Assembly: GCA_027624135.1 (NCBI GenBank)
Contig: JAQBXL010000003.1
Coordinates: forward strand, 1-61,596
Reading direction: 5' to 3'
DNA from: Chloroflexota bacterium
Lineage (GTDB): Bacteria > Chloroflexota > Dehalococcoidia > Lucifugimonadales > UBA3495
DNA: 61,596 nucleotides
A program made the translations under genes and the position numbers. Shown piece after piece: positions 51,902 to 58,846 of the stretch. The notes under the pieces were generated by a model. The model saw only the letters and a program-made list of their open reading frames with translations, was not told where the DNA came from and did not search any database. Position 1 is the stretch's first letter. Each line of letters starts with the position of its first letter.

Positions 51902-54185
51902 TCGCTCTTACGCCTAGGGCGGTCAGTGCGGCCGCGCTGCCGTTTGGAAGGCTGAGTCCGTCGGAGATTGCCTTTTCGTACATGTCCTGCAGTATCGGTG
52001 AAACGATTGCGTCGGGAGCGCTTCCTTCGCCGCGATGGGCTTCCAGCTCGGACAGCGTGTCGTAGGCTTGGTCGACGCTCCAAAAGAACGAAAGCAGCCA
52101 GGACAACTCTCGTTCGTTGGCGGGTACCGTGATGTCAGCGGGGTTGTAGAGCCCGTTTAGGACTTTGGTGTAGCGTAGGATCCCGGCTTTGTCTTCCGAA
52201 TCTTGGCCGTAGAACCTGTGGCGGTTCAACTCGGTCATTCGGTGAGAGTAATCTTCCTCGCCGTAGATGTTCTTGGGCAGCCACTCGTTGCGCAGGTCGA
52301 CGATCTCGTTGCCCGACTCGTCAACGATGGCCACGGCTATGTCCGATCCCAAGTGTGGTTCGTATTCGAACTTCACTGCGTCCCGCAGTAAAGCCTCTTG
52401 CAGCATCAGGGTCAATTCCCGTGGAATCTTCTTGTACGCTGCCCCGCTGGCTTCATCGTTGGTGTCGGCGCCCACGCCTCCAGTATTGAAGACGTAGTAC
52501 TGTTGATTCTGCCCGCCCTGCTCAATCTTCTTGACGATGTTATAGAGATTGTTGGCATTGTCATCTTCCAGTCCGATGATGAACGGGTCGGAGAAATACT
52601 CTACGTAGGGACGGCCGATGGCGCCTATCGCTGCGCCCATCTGCACTGCTTCTCCGTACATCAATACCCGGATGTACTGTTCTGGAGACAATCGCCGCAG
52701 GGGTGGGACGACGGTGTTCTGGCGCATCACCGCCTGCCAGAAGATCTGATCGGTATCCTCGATGGGAACGTGGACCCCTTCGGTTTCCCGGCCTCCGGTA
52801 ATCTTTTTGAGCAGATCGTTGGCGCCCTTCCGGGCGACCAATCTGGTACGCGAAAGAGTGACGCGCATGTTTCGGACCGGGTTGGACAGGAAGTTCGGCG
52901 ACCATGAATCTAGGTCGATCGGCACATTCTCCAGGGTCTCCTCAGTGTTTGGGTCCTGGGGTGTGCCACGGACGGCCTCGAATGTGATTGGGTCTTCCTC
53001 TTTGTTGAGGCCAAAGGGCATCGCGTAGAGGTTGTTCTCGGTGCCGTCTATGCCATAGTACAAGGTGGACTGCTTGCCATGTTTGGTAACCGTGACCGGC
53101 TCCTTCAGAGGTTGCAGCAACACGATGTCGTCGTTCATGGGGTAGACGCCTTCCTCGGCGTCGGTCTTCAATTTCAGTCGCTTAGCGAGTTGACTGTTGG
53201 CCAACTCGAGCATGATGGTGAGGGTGCTCTTGCCGTGGAGCGACGGCCCCACCGTGATCAGCGCCGTGTTCTTGATCTGGCCTTTCAGGGTCTTGACGCG
53301 AGCCATGCTCAGCGCTGCCTGAATCGCGAGTCCGCCGTTCTCTTTTACCTTGAACATCGCGATGGAAAGGGGGCCCATCTTGTGCTCGCCGACGTAATCG
53401 AATCCCAAGTGCAAAGACAATCCCAAGGTAGGGGCTTTGAAAACCAGCAAGGTCATGCCGGAATCACGTATCCGCTGCTTCAGGTCTTCGGGCATCCCCA
53501 AATCTTCCAGCCAGTGAGGCAGCGACACTTCAAGAATGTCAGGTTCCTGACGGCTGGTCTCTTCAGTGACGGGGAAGGTGAGCTGACGCCACATGATGGG
53601 GATCTGCAAGTACTTCGTTCCAAAGAGCATCTGGCGTGCGTGGAAAGAGCGTCCCGGAGCGTCGCCAACCTGGCGGTCGGTCTGAATGATTGTGTCGCCC
53701 GAGGCCAATTTTTCTTCGATGAAGGCGTTGATATAACCAAATACCTCGGCAAATAGGGTCTGGCTCTCTTCGTTGAAAACTACTCCATCCCGGTTTTTGG
53801 CAAACCCGTCGATGAAATATTGAGTCAGATCGGGCCTGCGAACCACCCCCAGTTGACTGAAGAACGCTAATCCGCCCGTGTCCAGGCGAACCACGACTCC
53901 GGGCCAAGCCCGGCCAGCCGCTTTCCCGACAGCGTTGGCTTCTGCTGATTCTTTGTCGATGGCTCTGGCTTCGCTCAGAAACCGTTGTTGTTCGTCTTCA
54001 GGGAGGTCCTGCAAGACGTGCATCTGGCTGATGAGCCATTCATCGGAGGGGTTATTGAAACTGGCCTCCGGCTTGTGACCCTGGCGGGCCAAAGCCACTA
54101 GGCGCTCCAGTTCTTTTTGGAATGCCGGTACGGCTGTGGGCCCGGCAAGAGACGAACCAGCTTTAGGTTGCATTTGGGGACTCAT
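51897..54185 (-). CDS. Divergent ATP-type PEP carboxykinase-like P-loop protein, 3' end rewritten by an IS
   Basis: A 762-residue protein. A P-loop GPSLHGKST (313-321), DD at 352-353, RNMRVTLSRTRLV, the block from VVPPLRRLSPEQY, YFSDPF and VFNTGGVG align in order with ATP-dependent PEPCK (GLSGTGKT, NTRVSYP, PPVSKLTPEQ, NTGW). The MHCSANVG histidine segment is not recognisable, and the protein is over 200 residues longer than usual PEPCK. Identity as a true PEPCK is uncertain; another kinase of this fold is possible. The stop TAG comes from the IS end; without the IS it would read about three further residues. Confidence 0.65.
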   Translation of the reverse strand: MSPQMQPKAGSSLAGPTAVPAFQKELERLVALARQGHKPEASFNNPSDEWLISQMHVLQDLPEDEQQRFLSEARAIDKESAEANAVGKAAGRAWPGVVVRLDTGGLAFFSQLGVVRRPDLTQYFIDGFAKNRDGVVFNEESQTLFAEVFGYINAFIEEKLASGDTIIQTDRQVGDAPGRSFHARQMLFGTKYLQIPIMWRQLTFPVTEETSRQEPDILEVSLPHWLEDLGMPEDLKQRIRDSGMTLLVFKAPTLGLSLHLGFDYVGEHKMGPLSIAMFKVKENGGLAIQAALSMARVKTLKGQIKNTALITVGPSLHGKSTLTIMLELANSQLAKRLKLKTDAEEGVYPMNDDIVLLQPLKEPVTVTKHGKQSTLYYGIDGTENNLYAMPFGLNKEEDPITFEAVRGTPQDPNTEETLENVPIDLDSWSPNFLSNPVRNMRVTLSRTRLVARKGANDLLKKITGGRETEGVHVPIEDTDQIFWQAVMRQNTVVPPLRRLSPEQYIRVLMYGEAVQMGAAIGAIGRPYVEYFSDPFIIGLEDDNANNLYNIVKKIEQGGQNQQYYVFNTGGVGADTNDEASGAAYKKIPRELTLMLQEALLRDAVKFEYEPHLGSDIAVAIVDESGNEIVDLRNEWLPKNIYGEEDYSHRMTELNRHRFYGQDSEDKAGILRYTKVLNGLYNPADITVPANERELSWLLSFFWSVDQAYDTLSELEAHRGEGSAPDAIVSPILQDMYEKAISDGLSLPNGSAAALTALGVRAT

Positions 54186-54797
54186 GTTTTCTGAATCCGT
54201 ATCTGGGGGAAGAATTTTACGGCGTTGCCGCAGTTGGGGCGGGCGCCTGTAATTTGATGTGCCTATCGCACAAAACCGACAATATGCTACATCGTGGCTG
54301 TGACCAAGTCAAAGATTTATGGTTGTGAGTTTAACCTTCAGTGAAGTGTAATCGAGGAGTCATCTCGAAAAACCGTCAAACTAGCGGGTCCGATTGTTTT
54401 CAGTAGCTAGCTGCCGGCGCCGAATGGGTTCGAAAGCCGCGAATATTCCCAGATGTTCCCAGATGTTCGCACTGGGTAATTTGGCAAGTTCAGACGTTCT
54501 CCTGAGAGTTGTCTCACGGCTGACCGAGGTGTGCCGGTGGTGGTCGTCCAGGCACGTCGAATTGCCATTAAAGTTTGAAACTGGTATGATTTTAGGGTGT
54601 CATTTCCTCTTACAGAGGCCGTTCTGGCCAAAGATTATGGGTTTAGAGGTTTGATTCGATTCCCCGGCAACTCCCTCAATTTTCCCCGGCTAAGCATCAC
54701 CTGGCCACAGGCCTAACCCGTGGAACCAACGACTTAGAACTAGCGACGGGAACCAACGACTTAGAACTAAATACTGATTGATTGTGGAGGTACTTGA
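54186..54797. other. 611-bp intergenic region with short duplications
   Basis: Between the divergent PEPCK-like and GreA-fusion genes no convincing coding frame is seen. It holds the promoter-like site at 54284-54312, a 10-bp tandem duplication ttcccagatg (54446-54455, 54456-54465) and a 21-bp direct repeat ggaaccaacgacttagaacta (54722-54742, 54749-54769) shortly before the GreA start. Weak frames of 74-86 codons on both strands look like random openings. Confidence 0.7.
54284..54312 (-). promoter_or_regulatory. Putative promoter of the PEPCK-like gene
   Basis: On the minus strand TTGACT (54312-54307) is followed after 17 nt by TAGCAT (54289-54284), about 100 nt before the gene start. Confidence 0.4.
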
Positions 54798-55631
54798 GTG
54801 ACGACCGAGCAAAGCCTATCGATATCAGAAGCGCTGACTGTTTTTGTGGCAGATAAAAAATCTGCTAAGTCTGCCCAGCAAGGGCATCAGGAACTGGGCC
54901 GTTTCGTGGCCTGGTGCGGCAGGGAACGGAAGGTAGCCGACCTAGCCCCGTCGGAAGTGGCTGAATATGCCCAGCAGATCGGCCTTGGTGGATCCGAGTC
55001 CGCTCAACGCCTAAGCCCAGTCAAAATATTCCTCGCATATTGGAAAGACCAGGGATGGATCAATAACGGATTGGCATCCCACCTCCGTGTTCCCCGCACC
55101 CGCCGCACCCTCTCCGCAGCCGGCACTGCAACCCGCTCCTCCGGCCGTGGTAGCTCCTCAGGCTCCCAACTCAGTCAAGAAGGTTACGACCGCCTCGTTG
55201 GTCAATTGGACGGCCTCAAGGACCAGCGGGCTGCGGTTTTGGAAGACATCAAAAGGGCCATGGCCGACAAAGACTTTAGAGAGAACGCCCCTCTAGATGC
55301 AGCCAAGGACCAGCAGGGAATCGTAGAGCTTCGCATCCGCGAGTTGGAAGCTAGCATCAACAACGCTCAGATACTTCCCGAGGGCGTGTCATCCAAGGTG
55401 GCCCGTTCTTCAGTTGGCGCAAAGTTGACCCTGAAGGACACCAATTCAGGCAGGATAGTGGCTTATACGCTGGTTGATGTCCGTGAGGCAGACGTAGCGG
55501 AGGGCAAGATTTCTACCATCTCTCCGGTGGGCCAAGCCTTGTTGGACCGGACAGTTGGCGAAGAGGTGACGATTAACGTGCCAAAGGGCACCCTACGCTA
55601 CCTAGTGCAACGGATAACCGCCAGCAGTTGA
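54798..55631 (+). CDS. greA: GreA-type transcript cleavage factor fused to an N-terminal recombinase SAM-like domain
   Basis: A 277-residue two-part protein. Residues about 8-100 look like the core-binding (SAM-like) domain of tyrosine recombinases: ISEALTVFVADKKS, HQELGRFVAWCG, IFLAYWKDQGWINNGLASHL. A Ser/Gly-rich linker (105-124) leads into a complete GreA: the coiled coil (125-195) with tip residues D159 and E162 in KDFRENAP, then the FKBP-like domain (200-275) ending in GTLRYLVQRI. GreA rescues backtracked RNA polymerase. No recombinase catalytic domain is present, so the SAM-like part may bind nucleic acid or protein. GTG start with GGAGG 7 nt upstream. Confidence 0.88.
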   Translation: MTTEQSLSISEALTVFVADKKSAKSAQQGHQELGRFVAWCGRERKVADLAPSEVAEYAQQIGLGGSESAQRLSPVKIFLAYWKDQGWINNGLASHLRVPRTRRTLSAAGTATRSSGRGSSSGSQLSQEGYDRLVGQLDGLKDQRAAVLEDIKRAMADKDFRENAPLDAAKDQQGIVELRIRELEASINNAQILPEGVSSKVARSSVGAKLTLKDTNSGRIVAYTLVDVREADVAEGKISTISPVGQALLDRTVGEEVTINVPKGTLRYLVQRITASS

Positions 55632-55660
55632 TTCAACCTCCACGATGATTTAGAAACTAG

Positions 55661-55696
55661 AAAGGCCGCCCCTGTTTTAAGAGGGGCGGCCTTTTG
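55661..55696 (+). terminator. Rho-independent terminator of the GreA-fusion gene
   Basis: aaaggccgcccct (55661-55673) pairs perfectly with aggggcggccttt (55682-55694) over an 8-nt loop and runs into TTTT. Confidence 0.9.
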
Positions 55697-55763
55697 CTTT
55701 GGCTAGATATGAGTCAGCATATGAGTGATTAATGACTCGACATAAAACGCCGTTCATCGCAAT

Positions 55764-55800
55764 CAAATAAGGCACCCTCAATTAGAAGGCGCCTTATTTG
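55764..55800 (-). terminator. Terminator-like hairpin after the peroxiredoxin gene
   Basis: caaataaggc and gccttatttg (10 bp) enclose a 17-nt loop 28 nt beyond the peroxiredoxin stop; the A/T-rich lower stem gives a T-run on either strand. Confidence 0.6.
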
Positions 55801-55827
55801 TGACCCAACTTTGTGATGGCTACTCCT

Positions 55828-56289
55828 CTAGTTAAGCCCTTGCACCACTTCCAAGATGGCGTTCGGGTCGGGCAGGATTCCTGGCACGTAGGTCTCCCGG
55901 AACCTAACCACCCCTTCTTTGTCGATGATGATCACGGCTCTATTGCTGGCCCCGCGCTCCTCGTTCCACAGCCCGTACGCTTTGGTAGTGTCGCCTTTGG
56001 GGTGGAAGTCAGACAACTCGGGGTAGGGCAAACCACCTAATGCCGTGGTCCAGGCACGGTGAGCGGGGACGGTGTCGCAACTGATGCCCAGAACCTGGGC
56101 ATTAATATCCTCGAACCGCTTGTACTCCTGACGGAACGAGGTTGCTTGAGTCGTTCAACCAGATGTGAAGTCGAAAACGTGGAAGGAAAGAACGACTGTC
56201 TTGCTGCCCTTGTAATCGCCAAGGGAAACGTCCCCATCCGGGGAAGGAAGCTTGAAATCGGGGGCTACATCGCCAACTTCTGCCGGCAT
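55828..56289 (-). CDS. Selenocysteine-containing peroxiredoxin (AhpC/TSA, BCP-like); TGA at codon 45 read as Sec
   Basis: One uninterrupted frame of 153 codons apart from a TGA at 56157-56155. Upstream (MPAEVGDVAPDFKLPSPDG, then VVLSFHVFDFTSG) and downstream (TTQATSFRQEYKRFED, VLGISCDT, NEERGASNRAVIIIDKEG) both belong to the peroxiredoxin family and are in the same frame. The TGA falls exactly on the peroxidatic cysteine: T42-S43-G44-U45 equals the family's T-x-x-C. C71 in GISCD could be the resolving thiol. The enzyme would reduce peroxides in the cytoplasm. A SECIS-like hairpin follows. AGGCGGG precedes the ATG. Alternatives are a recent nonsense mutation or a sequencing error, but no other damage is seen. 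Confidence 0.85.
56109..56141 (-). promoter_or_regulatory. Bacterial SECIS-like stem-loop
   Basis: Starting 13 nt after the TGA, CCTCG-TT-CCG pairs with CGG-TT-CGAGG (8 bp with a symmetric TT/TT internal loop) around a 13-nt loop containing GGAGT. The distance from TGA to the loop, about 23 nt, lies in the range of bacterial SECIS elements that bind SelB. Confidence 0.65.
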
Positions 56290-56340
56290 ATTCCCGCCTT
56301 TAATGATTGAGATTTGAGCGCCTTTATCTGCGCCCAGCAG

Positions 56341-56346
56341 ATTATA
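56341..56346 (-). promoter_or_regulatory. -10 box upstream of the selenoprotein gene
   Basis: A perfect TATAAT on the minus strand about 50 nt before the peroxiredoxin ATG; the -35 region is weak (ATGTCT at 17 nt). Confidence 0.4.
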
Positions 56347-56437
56347 CCGCACAATCCGGTGAGAGACATCAACACGCTTTGTTTGGGGACCAAGTTGGAC
56401 CAACCCCCGTGATATACTTGGCCGCGCTAGCTTCGGC

Positions 56438-57454
56438 GTGATTCTGGGCATAGGGGATGTGCACGTGCAGGCGGTGTTCAAGAGTGGGATTTACCTGCCC
56501 GAACTGGACCTTTGGCTAGATTCCACCAAAAAGCGGGAGTTCAGCCTGATCTCCCACGCTCATTCCGACCACACCGGACGCCATGACCGGCCCGTTCTGA
56601 CCCCCACCACCGCCAATCTGCTGGGGGATTACCTCAAGAATTCAGACCCGGTGCTGCTCCCCTTCCACGAGCCGTTCGATTCCCCTCGGTTCACCATGAC
56701 TCTCCATCCGGCCGGACACTGCCTTGGTTCGGCCCAGGCGCTGATCGAGTCCAAAGCGACCGGGGAGCGGCTGCTCTACACCGGTGACATCAAGAGCCGG
56801 CCAAGTCCCACCAACGAACCGTTGGAGATTGTACCCTGCGACACTCTGGTGATGGAGTGCACCTACGGGCGGCCCGAGTACGTGTTCCCACCCCAAGATC
56901 AGGTCTTGGAGATTGCCTACCGGACGCTGAGAATGTGGTTGTCCCGCGGCGAACGCCCGGTGGTGCAAGGCTGGCGGCTGGGAAAATCCCAAGAGATACT
57001 TCATTACCTGCTCGGCCAGGGGTTCGATGTGCTGGTGGAGGAAAGTATCTATCTGGGTACTCAGGTGTACCTGGAGGCTGGAGTGGAGTTTCCGGGACAG
57101 GTCAATAAGTTTGAAGGAGACTGGCCCGAGGGTTGGGTTTTGTTGTTCCCGCCGGGCAAGCGCCGGGAAGCCCTGAAGGGTTTCCGGGGGAAGCGGACGT
57201 TGGAGCTAACCGGTTGGGCGGCTTCGGGAAGCATGCCTTGGGGCAGCGGCGCTGACGCCAGCCTGCCTTACAGCGATCACCCCGACTTCAACGAACTGGT
57301 GGAATACGTCCAGGCCGTCTCGCCAAAACAGGTCTACACCGTGAACGGCTTCCCCGAACTTGCCGCCCGGCTCCGCGAATTAGGCTACCCGGCGGTACAC
57401 CTGAACGCCCGAGGCCAGAAACAGGACAGCGGCTACCAGATGAAGCTGGTCTAG
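56438..57454 (+). CDS. MBL-fold exonuclease/RNA-processing-type hydrolase
   Basis: A 338-residue protein of the MBL/beta-CASP-like exonuclease family (ligase-associated DNA exonuclease or mRNA 3'-end processing factor type). SHAHSDH (39-45) is the zinc motif; LHPAGHCLGSAQ, LYTGDIKSRPS, LVMECTYGRP and a late PYSDHPDFNEL segment complete it. The start GTG at 56438 is uncertain; GTG codons at 56459 and 56465 with GGGG upstream are alternatives. No DNA ligase gene is adjacent. It diverges from the peroxiredoxin gene. Confidence 0.82.
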   Translation: MILGIGDVHVQAVFKSGIYLPELDLWLDSTKKREFSLISHAHSDHTGRHDRPVLTPTTANLLGDYLKNSDPVLLPFHEPFDSPRFTMTLHPAGHCLGSAQALIESKATGERLLYTGDIKSRPSPTNEPLEIVPCDTLVMECTYGRPEYVFPPQDQVLEIAYRTLRMWLSRGERPVVQGWRLGKSQEILHYLLGQGFDVLVEESIYLGTQVYLEAGVEFPGQVNKFEGDWPEGWVLLFPPGKRREALKGFRGKRTLELTGWAASGSMPWGSGADASLPYSDHPDFNELVEYVQAVSPKQVYTVNGFPELAARLRELGYPAVHLNARGQKQDSGYQMKLV

Positions 57455-57487
57455 CGTTCTTCACTGTCCTGCCCGTTACCCTGCCAG

Positions 57488-58846
57488 TTAGTTAGAAGCG
57501 GGCGGAGGCGGAAGAATCTCTTTCAACTGGCGGAACAGGCTGGTCAAGAATATTCCGATCAACAATGCCGCTATCGCCACCAGTGTCGGGACGAGCCATG
57601 GGTATCGCTCGGTGAACGGTTTCTGGGGGGCTGCGGGCAAGGTGAATTGAGGGTTTGCAGTATGGATCCCCAAATTTGCCACAGGCAGGTTCTCGGTAAC
57701 CAAGTAAGGGAAGAGATGCTCGAACTCGTATGACGGTCTATTTGCGTCGGCGTTGCCGTAGTAAAGCCGGTAACTGACTCCCGGCTCCGCCGAGAAGATC
57801 AACTTCCTTGAGATTCCACTGGCCTGGACGCTGGCAACGGACAGCGGCGCATCGTCTTCGTTGAAGATAGTCAGTCGGAAATAACGGTAAGTGGCCTCAG
57901 AATAGGCGATGGAAAGCTGGCTGCCCACGAATTTTGGTGTATTGAATTTATAGACATTCTCCGATTGGCGGAGTGGGGACCAAGATTGGTTGTCGTGACT
58001 CCCTTCCAACATAACGCGGCGGTAGAAGTTTTCCTGGGGAATGGTCAATGACAGGCGATTCGTGGGTAGCCCTGAATTCTCCAGGTCCAAGACAAATTCA
58101 GAGGTCCTCTTGGTGGCGTCTTCCACTGGGGCTGAGATTGTTATGGGATATTTCGTTTGGTGAGGCTGTATCTGCTGAGCGAAAAATACTACGGCGCCCC
58201 GCACATCCAGCGGAGCAAGTTCTCCGTCTATGATGCGGACTCTTAGGAAGCGGGCGGTGCTGGAAGGGTACTGCACTCGGGTATCCCTGGTAGTGAAACG
58301 CCGCTCGGAAATCGTGAAGTCAAAAATCTGGCGTTTGTCGTCCAGCACTCTCCAGTTTTCTCCGTCCTCGCTCCCTTCAACTACCACGTCCCGCTGAAAA
58401 TTCTGGGACGAGGTGCTTATCTCCAACTCATTGTGCAGAGCGCCTTGTTGGTTCAGATCGAGGACGAAGGTCGTGTATTGACCGGCGACGTGTCCCAAGT
58501 CCCGCATGGTCACCGATACTGATGCCCGTCTTTGCTCTCCCCTTTCAACGATCAGCTTGTAGGGTACCTCCCGCTCGCTGATCTCTTCGACGACGCGGAG
58601 GTCGGAGAGATCAGGCGCGGCATGAACATAAACATCGAAGTCTGGCGCAACTTCCACCAAGGAAGTTTCTGATGGGGTCTCTGATGAAGTTTCTGACAAA
58701 ACATCCGACACCGGAATAGATTTGAAAAACTGCCATGCCGGGGCGGAAAAATCCGATGACACGAGCGAGGCGCCAAAAAGAAACAGAGCTGCCGTCAGGG
58801 CCGCTCCCACCGGATATTTGAACCCCAACCTAAGCTTTCTGGCCAA
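57488..58846 (-). CDS. DUF3999 family membrane-anchored protein
   Basis: A 452-residue protein with an N-terminal signal or anchor helix (about 13-32), a Ser/Glu/Thr-rich repeat (SETSSETPSETS, about 50-61), two similar beta-sandwich units that resemble discoidin-like modules (about 130-225 and 235-345) and a C-terminal helix (about 418-440). This is the DUF3999 layout. Its start overlaps the end of the DUF2339 gene by 17 nt; the two families are commonly paired. Probably faces the outside of the membrane. Function unknown. Confidence 0.85.
   Translation of the reverse strand: MARKLRLGFKYPVGAALTAALFLFGASLVSSDFSAPAWQFFKSIPVSDVLSETSSETPSETSLVEVAPDFDVYVHAAPDLSDLRVVEEISEREVPYKLIVERGEQRRASVSVTMRDLGHVAGQYTTFVLDLNQQGALHNELEISTSSQNFQRDVVVEGSEDGENWRVLDDKRQIFDFTISERRFTTRDTRVQYPSSTARFLRVRIIDGELAPLDVRGAVVFFAQQIQPHQTKYPITISAPVEDATKRTSEFVLDLENSGLPTNRLSLTIPQENFYRRVMLEGSHDNQSWSPLRQSENVYKFNTPKFVGSQLSIAYSEATYRYFRLTIFNEDDAPLSVASVQASGISRKLIFSAEPGVSYRLYYGNADANRPSYEFEHLFPYLVTENLPVANLGIHTANPQFTLPAAPQKPFTERYPWLVPTLVAIAALLIGIFLTSLFRQLKEILPPPPASN

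Noticed and set aside
54394..54654. 86-codon frame upstream of the GreA fusion
   Set aside because: No ribosome site and unlikely composition; an opposite-strand frame of equal quality exists.
55828..56481. Two separate short genes for a truncated thioredoxin-like protein and a 67-residue protein
   Set aside because: Both are in the same frame and are halves of one peroxiredoxin interrupted only by the TGA at the catalytic position; a split or frameshift model does not fit.
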